A stretch of 64,000 bases of DNA from Clostridia bacterium (GTDB taxonomy: Bacteria > Bacillota > Clostridia > Oscillospirales > Acutalibacteraceae). The stretch spans positions 1 through 64,000 of the forward strand of contig JAFZOL010000080.1 in assembly GCA_017550625.1 (NCBI GenBank). The letters run 5' to 3'. Below are positions 29,880-38,559 of this stretch, in pieces. A program made the translations under genes and the position numbers. Under the pieces are notes generated by a model. That model was given only the letters and a program-made list of their open reading frames with translations. It was not told where the DNA came from and ran no database searches. How positions within the stretch are numbered: the stretch's first letter is position 1; every line of letters begins with the position of its first letter.

Positions 29880-31073
29880 TTATTTTGACCGGGCTTCGAT
29901 CACTTTGCCGAGCCGTTCCATGCCCACGGGCATGAGCTCTTTCGAAACGGCCGTGAAGTTAAGGCGCATGGTCGAGCGCGGGACCGAAAGATCCGTCATG
30001 AACGCGTAGCCGGGCACGAAGGCAACCTTTTCTTTGAGGCAGTCTTTGATAATCTCGTTCGTGTCGATGTCGCGCTTAAGGTCGCACCAGACGAACAGGC
30101 CGCCTCTCGGGCGCGTGTAATAGATATCCTTCGGGAAATAGCGTTCGATGCAGTCGAGCATCATATCGCATTTTTCTTTGTTGCAAGCCTGCAAACGCCT
30201 GATGTGCGCCTTGATATCGAAGGTCTTGAGATACCCGTCGCACAAGAGCTGCGGCAAAAGCGCGGTCTGCAGGTCGGCGGTCTGCTTCGCCATCGACAGC
30301 GTGTCGATGAAATCGGCGTCCGCGCAGACGTAGCCGATGCGAAGGCCGGGGGCAAGGATCTTTGAGAACGTGCCGATATAGATCACAAGGTGCTCGGTAT
30401 CCATGTTCTTGAGCGTGGTGGGGTGCACGCCGTCGAAGCAGAGCTCGCCGTAGGCGTCGTCTTCGAGCACGGGAACACGGTAGCGCTTGATGACGTCGTA
30501 AAACGCCCTGCGCTTTTCTTCGCTCATCGTGGTGCCCATGGGGTTCGAGGACGTGGGGATCGTATATATAAAGCTGATCTTTTCGCGGTTGTGCTTCAGG
30601 TAATTCTCGAGGTAATCTACGTTCATGCCGTCGTCCTCGAGCGGGATGCCCACGAGCTTCGCGCCGTAGGAACGGAAAGCGTTGAGCGAACCGATGAAGC
30701 TCGGCTCTTCGACGAGCACGACGTCGCCGTCATTGACGAGGATCTTCGAGATCATCTCCATCGCCTGTTGGGCGCCCGTGGTCACGAGCAGCTCGTCGGC
30801 GGCGCAGGTGATCTTCTGCACGTCACGAAGGCGCGCGCGCAGCGTTTCGATAAAGGGGCCGTAGCCGTTCGTTTTGCCGTATTGCAGCGACTGCACGGGC
30901 TTTTTATCGAGCACGTCGGCGGCGATCGAAGCGAGCTCGTGATGCGGGAACATGGAGGAATCGGGGTTCCCGCAGGCAAACGAAATGATCTCGGGGTCCA
31001 CGCCGTAGGCGAACATATCCTTGAGCGGACGGGGATCGATATTCTTGACGCGTTCGGAATAGGTCAGTTCCAT
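29880..31073 (-). CDS. PLP-dependent class I/II aminotransferase (2-aminoadipate/MocR-like core)
   Basis: A 397-residue fold-type I aminotransferase of the group that includes LysN/2-aminoadipate transaminase and the catalytic core of MocR regulators, without the helix-turn-helix domain. Visible: FACGNPDSSMFPHHEL, YGKTNGYGPFIETLRARL (~56-73), VTTGAQQAMEM, PTSSNPMGTTMS, EDDAYGEL with the PLP-binding Asp, and the Schiff-base Lys in GTFSKILAPGLRIGY. The amino donor cannot be specified. ATG 31073 is chosen because the protein then begins in register with the family; three upstream in-frame starts are possible, all very close to the predicted transcription start. Confidence 0.88.
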   Translation of the reverse strand: MELTYSERVKNIDPRPLKDMFAYGVDPEIISFACGNPDSSMFPHHELASIAADVLDKKPVQSLQYGKTNGYGPFIETLRARLRDVQKITCAADELLVTTGAQQAMEMISKILVNDGDVVLVEEPSFIGSLNAFRSYGAKLVGIPLEDDGMNVDYLENYLKHNREKISFIYTIPTSSNPMGTTMSEEKRRAFYDVIKRYRVPVLEDDAYGELCFDGVHPTTLKNMDTEHLVIYIGTFSKILAPGLRIGYVCADADFIDTLSMAKQTADLQTALLPQLLCDGYLKTFDIKAHIRRLQACNKEKCDMMLDCIERYFPKDIYYTRPRGGLFVWCDLKRDIDTNEIIKDCLKEKVAFVPGYAFMTDLSVPRSTMRLNFTAVSKELMPVGMERLGKVIEARSK

Positions 31074-31116
31074 TCTTTTCTCAAAGCCTTTCATTCCCTG
31101 CATTTTTAACTTATTT

Positions 31117-31145
31117 ATTTTATCATAAGAATCAAATTGTGTCAA
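31117..31145 (-). promoter_or_regulatory. Consensus promoter of the aminotransferase gene
   Basis: Minus-strand TTGACA (31145-31140), 17-base spacer, TAAAAT (31122-31117). Confidence 0.85.
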
Positions 31146-31209
31146 CTTTTTGCGCGCTGTTTCTCCGCTTTTTTCAAACATTTTTCAAAGCTTCGTCGAT
31201 TATTGCCGA

Positions 31210-31698
31210 TCAGCCGTTTTGCCACGCGTAACGGATGCGCAGTACGCGGCAGCAGTCGAACATATAAGAAAACAAAGGTCTGTCGAACGCGTCGGAGGTG
31301 TGCGACGCCACGTAGGGCTGGCCGTCGAGCACGTCCACGACGAGGAGGCTGTGATAGAACCCCGTGTCGTCCCCGAGCTGGATCACGTCGCCCCTCTCAG
31401 CGACGGCTAAGGGGATCACGCTCCCGAACGGGCCTACGCCTTTGTTTTCGGTCATAAAGCGGTAAAAGAACTCCACGCCCGACCACGCCGCGGCGCGGTC
31501 GTTGAGATCCCGGTAATACCAACCGACGTCTCGCGTGTAATTCATCGGCGCGCCGGACGCGAACAGGCATTGAGATATGAAATTCGTACAGTCGCCGCCG
31601 AGACCGTCGAAATCGGCGTAGACGGGATTGCGTGAGAACGCCCATTTCTTTGCGTATTCCACGGCCTTCAAGGCGTCCAGTTCGATCGTTTTCAGCAT
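31210..31698 (-). CDS. Amidase-domain protein (Amidase_6, NlpC/P60-like)
   Basis: A 162-residue single-domain protein of the putative amidase family (PF12671). Typical features: AVEYAKKWAFSRNP at the N-terminus, DFDGLGGDCTNFISQCLF with the predicted catalytic Cys (~37), GWYYRDLNDRAAAW, and FYHSLLVVDV with the catalytic His. Relatives occur as domains of secreted cell-wall proteins; this one lacks a signal peptide and is unusually stand-alone, so it is probably cytoplasmic or exported by another route. Activity on peptidoglycan or peptide amides is inferred from the fold only. It is divergent from comF. Confidence 0.85.
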   Translation of the reverse strand: MLKTIELDALKAVEYAKKWAFSRNPVYADFDGLGGDCTNFISQCLFASGAPMNYTRDVGWYYRDLNDRAAAWSGVEFFYRFMTENKGVGPFGSVIPLAVAERGDVIQLGDDTGFYHSLLVVDVLDGQPYVASHTSDAFDRPLFSYMFDCCRVLRIRYAWQNG

Positions 31699-31740
31699 AT
31701 GACCACCCCGTAAAGCGTTTTACTCCAGTATATTCCGTTA

Positions 31741-31769
31741 TTGATTTCACGCTCCATCTAGTTTATAAT
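31741..31769 (+). promoter_or_regulatory. Promoter of comF
   Basis: TTGATT (31741-31746), 17-base spacer, TATAAT (31764-31769). Confidence 0.75.
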
Positions 31770-31797
31770 AAAGAAAAACCAAGAGAGGAGAATCGGC

Positions 31798-32526
31798 ATG
31801 GGCAGTTTCGGCGAACGCGTGATGCGGATCTTTTTTCCGAACCGCTGCGTTGTGTGCGACCGCGTGATCAAACCCGGCCCGCTCACGTGCGAAACGTGCA
31901 GTCCGAAGATCCTCACTTATCCCCCGGGGCGCAAAGCGGTATGCGAGATCTGCGGCTTCAAAGAGAAGGACTGCACCTGCGGCAAATGGCGGTATTACGA
32001 GAAATCGGTGTTTCCCGTTTATCTTGAGGGCGACATGCGCAACTCGATCAACGCGTTCAAGTTCCGCGGCAGGCTCGACAAAACAAAACCTCTTTCGGAG
32101 CTCATGTTCCGCGCGCTGACCGAACGGGATATGCTGCAAAACGTCGACTGTATCACTTTCGTGCCGATGGGTGTAAAGCAGCAGAAGAAACGCGGTTACA
32201 ATCAGGCGAAGGAGCTCGCCGCCGCCCTTTCGGCACGCGCCGGAATCCCACTTGAGGAATTGCTGTATAAGTGTCAGGACACACCCTCACAGCACGACCA
32301 GAACGCCGTGCGCAGACAGGGCAACCTGCTCGGCGTATACGAGCCGATCGAAGAGAAGATCCCGCTGATCGAAAACAGGAGCATCCTGCTGGTCGACGAT
32401 ATCATCACCACAGGCGCCACGCTCAACGAAGCGGCGAAAACGCTGCTCATCTTCGGGGCGAAAACCGTGTCGGTCGTCGCCGCCGCTGGCAGAAGACGCG
32501 TGCACCCGAAAAAGAAAGAAACATGA
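31798..32526 (+). CDS. comF: ComF family protein
   Basis: A 242-residue ComF-like protein. Residues ~16-62 contain zinc-binding pairs (CVVC, CETC, CEIC and a following CTCG); residues ~75-235 form a phosphoribosyltransferase-type domain with PMGVKQQKKRGYNQAKELA and the PRPP-binding ILLVDDIITTGATL. In competent bacteria ComF helps convert internalised single-stranded DNA for recombination, working with ComFA and DprA; neither partner is in the window. Strong AGGAG before ATG 31798. Confidence 0.9.
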   Translation: MGSFGERVMRIFFPNRCVVCDRVIKPGPLTCETCSPKILTYPPGRKAVCEICGFKEKDCTCGKWRYYEKSVFPVYLEGDMRNSINAFKFRGRLDKTKPLSELMFRALTERDMLQNVDCITFVPMGVKQQKKRGYNQAKELAAALSARAGIPLEELLYKCQDTPSQHDQNAVRRQGNLLGVYEPIEEKIPLIENRSILLVDDIITTGATLNEAAKTLLIFGAKTVSVVAAAGRRRVHPKKKET

Positions 32527-32602
32527 CAAACGCATCTGATATCAACAGGTGCGTTTTTCGTTTTTTCTATATGTATTTTTATTGATACACATAAGAAAAT
32601 AA

Positions 32603-32631
32603 TTGACTAAATACCGCCGTTATGATAGAAT
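32603..32631 (+). promoter_or_regulatory. Promoter of purB-purA
   Basis: TTGACT (32603-32608), 17-base spacer, TAGAAT (32626-32631). The leader is only about 30 bases, with no room for a purine riboswitch. Confidence 0.8.
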
Positions 32632-32666
32632 TGTAGTGTTTTTGATTCCGGCTAAGAGGTGACGGT

Positions 32667-34097
32667 ATGACGGACGTTTATATGAATCCCCTGTGCGTTC
32701 GCTACGCGAGCGAAGAGATGAAACGCATCTTCAGCGACGACAACAAGTTCTCGACCTGGCGCAAGCTCTGGGTCGCGCTCGCGAAGGCAGAAAAGGCGCT
32801 CGGCATCGGCATCACGGATGAGCAGATCGCCGAGATGGAAGCGCACATTTACGACATCGATTATGACAAGGCGCGCGAATACGAGTTTGTCCGCCGGCAC
32901 GACGTGATGGCGCACGTGCTCACGTTCGGCGACGCCTGCCCGAACGCGAAACCCATCATCCACCTCGGAGCAACTTCCTGCTACGTTGGCGACAACACCG
33001 ATATCATCGTGATGCGCCAGGGCCTGAGGCGCGTCAAGCGGCTGCTGATCAACACGCTTGAGGCGCTCGCGGCCTTTGCCGAAAAATGGAAGGATACCCC
33101 TACCCTTGCCTATACGCATTTTCAGGCTGCGCAGCCAACGACCGTCGGCAAGCGCGCGACGCTCTGGATGCAGGACCTCGTGATGGATATCGAAGCGGTC
33201 GATTTTCAGCTCAATTCATTAAAGCTGCTCGGCTGCAAGGGCACGACCGGCACAGGCGCAAGCTTTCTGGAGCTGTTCGAGGGCGACCACGAGAAGGTGA
33301 AGACACTTGAGAAGCTGATCGCGCAGGAGATGGACTTCGACGCGTGCGTCGCGGTATCGGGCCAGACTTATACCCGCAAGGTCGACTACAACGTCGTTTC
33401 CGTGCTCAGCGGCATTGCGCAGAGCGCAGCGAAATTCTCGAACGATATCCGGCTTTTGTCTCATCTCAAGGAATTCGACGAGCCCTTCGAAGCAGGGCAG
33501 ATCGGTTCTTCGGCGATGGCGTATAAGCGCAATCCCATGCGCAGCGAACGCATCGCGTCGCTCGCGAGATACGTGATGGCGGACGTCATCAATCCTGCTT
33601 TCACGGCAGCCACGCAGTGGTTCGAGCGTACGCTCGACGATTCGGCGAACAAGCGCATCAGCATCCCCGAGGCGTTCCTCGCCGTGGACGCCATATTGTC
33701 GCTCTATATCAACGTGATCTCGAACGGCACGGTGTATCCGAAAATGGCCGAGCGCCATCTCAAAGAGGAGCTCCCTTTCATCGCCACCGAGAACATTCTG
33801 ATGGACTGCGTCAAGCGCGGCGCCGACAGGCAGGAACTGCACGAGGCGATCAGACAGTACAGCGTGGACGTTTCGAAGCGCGTGAAGCAGAACGGTGAGG
33901 ACAACGACCTGCTCGAGCTGATGCTGAACGACGAGCGTTTTATGCTCACGGAAGAAGCGCTCGACCGCATTCTCGACGTGCGGCAGTTCGTGGGCAGGGC
34001 GCCCGAGCAGACAGCGGAATTCTTAGACGAAGTCGTGCGTCCCGTGCTGCGCGACAACGCCGACCTGCTCGGCGTGGACGTAAAAATCACAGTATAA
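32667..34097 (+). CDS. purB: Adenylosuccinate lyase
   Basis: A 476-residue member of the fumarase/aspartase superfamily. It catalyses the cleavage of SAICAR to AICAR and of adenylosuccinate to AMP, releasing fumarate. Visible: RRHDVMAHVLTFGD, HLGATSCYVGDNTD (~96-109), THFQAAQPTTVGKR with the catalytic His (~149), and the signature GSSAMAYKRNPMRSERI with the flexible-loop Ser. Length is at the long, eukaryote-like end of the family (about 430-480). purA follows 25 bases downstream, so both steps from IMP to AMP are co-transcribed. Confidence 0.95.
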   Translation: MTDVYMNPLCVRYASEEMKRIFSDDNKFSTWRKLWVALAKAEKALGIGITDEQIAEMEAHIYDIDYDKAREYEFVRRHDVMAHVLTFGDACPNAKPIIHLGATSCYVGDNTDIIVMRQGLRRVKRLLINTLEALAAFAEKWKDTPTLAYTHFQAAQPTTVGKRATLWMQDLVMDIEAVDFQLNSLKLLGCKGTTGTGASFLELFEGDHEKVKTLEKLIAQEMDFDACVAVSGQTYTRKVDYNVVSVLSGIAQSAAKFSNDIRLLSHLKEFDEPFEAGQIGSSAMAYKRNPMRSERIASLARYVMADVINPAFTAATQWFERTLDDSANKRISIPEAFLAVDAILSLYINVISNGTVYPKMAERHLKEELPFIATENILMDCVKRGADRQELHEAIRQYSVDVSKRVKQNGEDNDLLELMLNDERFMLTEEALDRILDVRQFVGRAPEQTAEFLDEVVRPVLRDNADLLGVDVKITV

Positions 34098-34122
34098 AAA
34101 AATATATAGCGAGGTGTGGACC

Positions 34123-35397
34123 GTGTTAACAGCGATCGTAGGCATCAACTGGGGAGACGAGGGCAAGGGCCGTATGGTGGACCTGTTCTCACAGGAATAC
34201 GACGTCGTTTGCCGCTATCAGGGCGGCAACAACGCCGGACATACCGTGGTAAACGACAAAGGCAAGTTCATCCTGAATCTTCTGCCCTCCGGCATTCTCA
34301 ACGAAAACACCGTCAACGTGATGGGCGTGGGAATGGTGATCGATCTGCAGCATCTGAGCGAAGAGACCGGCAGGCTGCGTGCGGGCGGCATCCGCATTTC
34401 GCCCGACAACCTGAAGATCAGCGATAAGGCCACGATCTGCATGCCCTATCACAAGCTGCTCGACGTGCTGGAAGAAGACCGCCTCGCGGATAAGAAATTC
34501 GGCTCCACTCGCCGCGGCATCGCGCCCGTATACGCCGACAAGTATTACAAAAAAACGCTCCGCATGGGCGATCTGCTCCATCCCGAGACCCTGCGCGAAA
34601 AGCTCGAGGGCATCGTGGAATGGAAAAACCTGACCGTCGCGAACGGCTACGGGCACGCGCCCGTGGACGTGGACGAAACGCTTGCCTGGCTTTTGAAATA
34701 CGGCGGCGAATTCAAAGACTATATTTGCGACGTTTCGGAGTTTCTGTATCAGGCCGAAGCGGAGGGCAAAAAGATCATGTTCGAGGCCCAGCTCGGCGCG
34801 CTGCGCGACATCGATTACGGAATCTTCCCCTACACCTCGTCCTCGTCGAGCATCGCCGCTTACGCGCCGATCGGCGCGGGCGTGCCGGGGCTGAAGCTCA
34901 CAAACACGGTGGGCATCATCAAGGCTTATTCGAGCTGTGTGGGCGAAGGCCCCTTCACCTGCGAGCTCTTCGGCGAAGACGGCGACAAGCTCAGAGAAGC
35001 CGGCGGCGAATACGGCGCGGCGACGGGCAGACCGCGGCGCGTCGGCGGATTCGACGTGCTCGCCTCCGGATACGGCGTACGCGTGCAGGGCGCGACCTCG
35101 TTGGCGCTCACAAAACTCGACGTGCTCTCGTATCTCGATAAGATCCCGGTGTGCGTCGGCTATCGGCTGAACGGAGAACGGCTCGACCGGTTCCCGCTCG
35201 GCGAAAACCTGAAGCACGCAGAACCGATCTATGAGTCCTTCGACGGGTGGCACTGCGATATTTCCGGCTGCCGCACGTTTGAGGATCTGCCGAAAGAAGC
35301 GCGGGATTACGTCAGATTCATTGAAGAGCGCGTCGGCTGCCCGATCCAATACGTATCCGTCGGTGCCGAGCGCGAGGCATATATCAAAATGTTCTGA
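34123..35397 (+). CDS. purA: Adenylosuccinate synthetase
   Basis: A 424-residue GTP-dependent synthetase that joins IMP and aspartate to adenylosuccinate. The glycine-rich NWGDEGKGRMVD (~9-20) carries the catalytic Asp; GGNNAGHTVV carries the catalytic His; STRRGIAPVYADKYYKK binds IMP; and TKLDVLSYLDKIPVC is the guanine-recognition region. The start is GTG 34123, six bases after GAGGTG; a GTG nine bases earlier would sit on that site. Ends at a strong bidirectional terminator shared with spo0A. Confidence 0.95.
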   Translation: MLTAIVGINWGDEGKGRMVDLFSQEYDVVCRYQGGNNAGHTVVNDKGKFILNLLPSGILNENTVNVMGVGMVIDLQHLSEETGRLRAGGIRISPDNLKISDKATICMPYHKLLDVLEEDRLADKKFGSTRRGIAPVYADKYYKKTLRMGDLLHPETLREKLEGIVEWKNLTVANGYGHAPVDVDETLAWLLKYGGEFKDYICDVSEFLYQAEAEGKKIMFEAQLGALRDIDYGIFPYTSSSSSIAAYAPIGAGVPGLKLTNTVGIIKAYSSCVGEGPFTCELFGEDGDKLREAGGEYGAATGRPRRVGGFDVLASGYGVRVQGATSLALTKLDVLSYLDKIPVCVGYRLNGERLDRFPLGENLKHAEPIYESFDGWHCDISGCRTFEDLPKEARDYVRFIEERVGCPIQYVSVGAEREAYIKMF

Positions 35398-35410
35398 GTC
35401 TCAATCACAT

Positions 35411-35443
35411 AAAAACTGCGGTGTTTTGCACACCGCAGTTTTT
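35411..35443. terminator. Bidirectional terminator between purA and spo0A
   Basis: A 14-bp perfect stem (35411-35424 with 35430-35443) with A-run and T-run on opposite sides, so it functions on both strands between the convergent genes. Confidence 0.9.
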
Positions 35444-35446
35444 GCG

Positions 35447-36226
35447 TTAAGAGATCTTTTTGAGCTTCAGGCGAAGACGGTCGGCGATCATGGCGATGAA
35501 CTCCGAATTCGTCGGCTTGCCGCGCGAGGTCTGGATCGTATAGCCGAAATAAGAGCTCAGCACGTCGATGTCGCCCCTGTCCCACGCAACTTCGATCGCG
35601 TGGCGGATCGCGCGCTCCACGCGCGATGCCGTAGTATCGTATTTCTTCGCGATCGACGGATACAGCACCTTCGTCACCGAGGACATGATATCGGGCGAAC
35701 AGACCGTTGAAATGATCGCGTCGCGCAGATAGTGATAGCCCTTGATGTGCGCCGGCACGCCGAGCTCGCGCATGATCTCGGAAACGGTGAACTCGAGATC
35801 GACCGTATTTCCGGCGGGCTCGGCCGTCACGTTCCGCTGCGCGCTGCCGCTCCAGCCGGCGAAGGTCAGTACGCGCTCGCACATCGCTTCCGTATCCACG
35901 GGCTTGATGAAGAAATAATCAGCGCCGGCAGACAGGGCCTGCTGCTCGAAAGCGGGGTTCGATACGCCCGACAGCAGCGCGACCAACGGACGCCTGCGCA
36001 TGCCGAGGGTCGGCAGGAGCTTGAGTACCGAGATCGCGTCGTAATGCGACAGAAACGCCTCGCTGATCACGATGTCCGGCTCAAATACCGGCAGCTGGCG
36101 CATCAACTCCGCGCCGTCACGCCCGATGCTGCGGCAGTCCATTCCCGCCGCGCGCAGCTTGGACAACAGCTCCCTGAGCGGCTCGCCGTTATCCATGACG
36201 ATCAATACTTTTTTGCTGGTTTTCAT
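35447..36226 (-). CDS. spo0A: Spo0A-type sporulation regulator with Glu at the phospho-acceptor site
   Basis: A 259-residue protein with a receiver domain (~5-120) and the Spo0A C-terminal DNA-binding domain (~145-259), recognised by [24 protein letters not shown] and [14 protein letters not shown]. In the receiver, Lys108 (FFIKP) and Ser86 (LLSG) match the conserved switch residues, but only one acidic-pocket Asp is clear (Asp12) and the phospho-acceptor position reads SEAF, giving Glu56 where B. subtilis Spo0A has Asp56. It may be a phospho-independent or phosphomimetic version of the sporulation master regulator. ATG 36226 has AAAAGGAG nine bases upstream; upstream in-frame codons look untranslated. 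Confidence 0.9.
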   Translation of the reverse strand: MKTSKKVLIVMDNGEPLRELLSKLRAAGMDCRSIGRDGAELMRQLPVFEPDIVISEAFLSHYDAISVLKLLPTLGMRRRPLVALLSGVSNPAFEQQALSAGADYFFIKPVDTEAMCERVLTFAGWSGSAQRNVTAEPAGNTVDLEFTVSEIMRELGVPAHIKGYHYLRDAIISTVCSPDIMSSVTKVLYPSIAKKYDTTASRVERAIRHAIEVAWDRGDIDVLSSYFGYTIQTSRGKPTNSEFIAMIADRLRLKLKKIS

Positions 36227-36351
36227 TTTGTTTTTCTCCTTTTTACTTGTTATCGATCCCTTCCTTCCTCTTTTCTTCCACATATTACCACAACTAAATT
36301 CAAATTGCAAGACTCATTTTAAATAATTTTGCTCTTTTTGGCAAAAAAAGA

Positions 36352-36375
36352 GCGGACACATTTCATACTGTCCGC
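36352..36375 (-). terminator. Terminator after recO
   Basis: GCGGACA/TGTCCGC stem (36352-36358 with 36369-36375); the minus-strand transcript continues CTCTTTTTTTGCC. It lies between recO and spo0A, so spo0A should have its own promoter in 36230-36345. Confidence 0.85.
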
Positions 36376-36391
36376 CCGGCTGCATTTTTGA

Positions 36392-37135
36392 TCATGAATA
36401 CGAAGTCCAGAAATAATCGAGCACCGAAAAGCGCGTCTGCATGCAGTTCTGCAGATAGGTCTGCGTCATGCGCGTGAGCGTACGCAGCGACTGGTCGCTC
36501 AAAGTGAACGCGAAAAGACGGTCGAACGGCGAATATACGATATGGCGCATCGCCGATACGACGGCTTCACCGATCTCGGGCAGGTTCTGCGCGTCTCCGC
36601 AGTCCGAACAGTACAAAAGCCCGGATTCGCAGTCGAAATACATCTTTTCCGTCGAAAACGCCCCGCAGTTCGCGCAGGCGTGCACCGGCGGCGCGTAACC
36701 GGAGATCACGGCAAGGCGCATTTCGAACACCGATTTGATCAGAAGCAGGTCCTTTTTGCCCTGACTGAGATAATAGACGCACCTGAGCATCAGCCGGTAG
36801 CAATCCGCCTCGTCGGCCTCTTCTGTCATCGTTTTAAGCACGACCTCGCAGAAATACTGCCCGAGCGACAGGCGGGAAAGATCCGTGCGGATATCGAAAA
36901 AGCTCTCTTTGAGGTCCGCCTCGGTGATATTGTAGACGTCGTTCTTTTCGTAAAGGCCGAAGGAAGCGTAGGTGAACGGCACGCACGCGGTGTGCAGCTT
37001 GTTCTTCATGCCTCTGGCGCCCTTCGCGAACGCCCGCACGATCCCTTTCTTTTCGGTCAGCAGAAAAACGATCAGATCCGACTCCCCTGTCGCCTTCGTT
37101 TTGAGCACGAGGCCGTCCGTGCTGAATCTCTGCAT
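36392..37135 (-). CDS. recO: DNA repair protein RecO
   Basis: A 247-residue RecO, which loads RecA with RecR onto SSB-coated single-stranded DNA. The N-terminal OB-fold (~1-80) opens with DGLVLKTKATGESDLIVFLLTEKKG, given here only in part: DGLVLKTKATGESD. The helical domain carries the four-cysteine zinc motif CANC (~154) and CSDC (~176). It directly abuts era (shared base 37135), the usual era-recO coupling in Firmicutes. Length is normal for the family (about 240-260). Confidence 0.93.
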   Translation of the reverse strand: MQRFSTDGLVLKTKATGESDLIVFLLTEKKGIVRAFAKGARGMKNKLHTACVPFTYASFGLYEKNDVYNITEADLKESFFDIRTDLSRLSLGQYFCEVVLKTMTEEADEADCYRLMLRCVYYLSQGKKDLLLIKSVFEMRLAVISGYAPPVHACANCGAFSTEKMYFDCESGLLYCSDCGDAQNLPEIGEAVVSAMRHIVYSPFDRLFAFTLSDQSLRTLTRMTQTYLQNCMQTRFSVLDYFWTSYS

Positions 37136-38028
37136 CAGTCGAGCCCGAAGTTGTGGATCAGCGCCTCACGGTTGCGCCAGTCCTCTTTGACCTTGACCCA
37201 GCATTTGAGGTTGACCTTGATGCGGAAGAACCGTTCGAGATCGATCCTGGCGCCGGTCGAGATCTTTTTGAGCGTCTCGCCGTTTTTTCCGATGATGATG
37301 CCCTTGTGGCTCTCTTTTTCGCAATAGATCGTGGCGTCGATATCGAGGATATCGGCGTCGTCGCGCTCACGGAAGCGCTCGATCGCGACCGCCGTGCCGT
37401 GCGGGATCTCTTTATCAAGGCAGCGCAGCAGTTTTTCGCGGATGTATTCCGCCGCGATCACCTTTTCGGGCTGGTCGGTCAGCGTATCGTCAGGGAACAG
37501 ATGGGGTGAAGGCATGTTGAGTGAAGTCAACTCGTCGATCAGTTCGTTCATGCCGCCGCCGTCCTTCGCCGAGATCGGCACGATCGCCTTGAAGTCGTGG
37601 AGCTGCGAATACTCCATGATGCGCGCAAGCAGCGCCTCTTTGTTCGGCACGAGATCGATCTTATTGATCGCGAGAACAGCGGGAATGCCCTCTTTTTCGA
37701 TCTTTTTGATCAGGGTGCGCTCGGCGTCGCGGATCTCGCCCTCGGGCTCCACGACGAGAAGCGCGGCGTCCACGTCCCGGATGCCGCTGCCCACGGCGCG
37801 CACCATCTTTTCCCCGAGCTTGGTCTGCGGATGATGGTAGCCGGGCGTGTCGGTGAACACGAGCTGCACGTCGCCCTGCGTGTATACGCCGAGGATCTTG
37901 AAACGGGTGGTCTGCGGCTTCGGCGAAACGATGGCGATCTTTTCCCCGAGGATCCTGTTGAGGATCGAGGATTTGCCCACGTTCGGGCAGCCGACGATAG
38001 CGATGAATGCGGTTTTCGGTTCGCCCAT
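37135..38028 (-). CDS. era: GTPase Era
   Basis: A 297-residue GTPase that binds the 3' end of 16S rRNA during 30S assembly. G motifs: GCPNVGKSS (G1), QTTR (G2), DTPGYH (G3), NKID (G4) and SAKDG (G5), followed by a KH domain from ~205 with GIIIGKNGETLKKI. ATG 38028 is preferred to GTG 38034 on distance from AGGAAG. It starts before the ybeY stop (small overlap), and recO follows with a one-base overlap. The dgkA and cdd genes that commonly stand between ybeY and era are absent. Confidence 0.95.
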   Translation of the reverse strand: MGEPKTAFIAIVGCPNVGKSSILNRILGEKIAIVSPKPQTTRFKILGVYTQGDVQLVFTDTPGYHHPQTKLGEKMVRAVGSGIRDVDAALLVVEPEGEIRDAERTLIKKIEKEGIPAVLAINKIDLVPNKEALLARIMEYSQLHDFKAIVPISAKDGGGMNELIDELTSLNMPSPHLFPDDTLTDQPEKVIAAEYIREKLLRCLDKEIPHGTAVAIERFRERDDADILDIDATIYCEKESHKGIIIGKNGETLKKISTGARIDLERFFRIKVNLKCWVKVKEDWRNREALIHNFGLD

Positions 38029-38537
38029 AATCACGCTTCCTTTATATAATAATTTCCGTCGCGCTGCAGTTCGAGCTGCGAGAGCACCTGCTCTTCTTTT
38101 TCGCGCATGCGCACCGCCTCAAGGCCGCCGTTCACGTGGTCGTAGCCGAGAAGGTGCAGCATGGAGTGCACGGTGAGAAAACCGATCTCGCGCTTGAGCG
38201 TGTAGCCGTATTCCTCGGCCTGCGCCATCGCCTTGGGCACCGAGATCACGATGTCGCCGAGCATATAGGCGCCGGTGACGGGATTCACGTCGTAATTCCC
38301 GTTTTCGCCGAGCGGAAAGCTCAGCACGTCGGTCTCGCGGTCGATCGCTCTGTGCGTTTTATTGAGTTCCCTGATCATATCGTTATCCACGAAGCGCACA
38401 CTGATCTCGGCCGAGCCCTTGAAGTTCTCGAGGTCGAGCACGGCGTGGCAGCAGCGGCGGATGAGCAGCCGGATGCCCGAAGGCACCTTCACGGCGTGCT
38501 GATCGTCGGAGATGATCACTTTGATTTTATCTGCCAT
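38025..38537 (-). CDS. ybeY: rRNA maturation RNase YbeY
   Basis: A 168-residue single-strand endoribonuclease involved in 16S rRNA 3'-end maturation and ribosome quality control. The zinc-binding signature reads HSMLHLLGYDH (three histidines), preceded by the conserved TDVLSFPLGE and MLGDIVIS. The stop codon is at about 38031, very close to the era start, giving tightly coupled expression. It is 22 bases after phoH, its normal neighbour and functional partner in Firmicutes and Proteobacteria. Confidence 0.93.
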
Positions 38538-38559
38538 ATATGTTACCTCTCTGAAAGGA

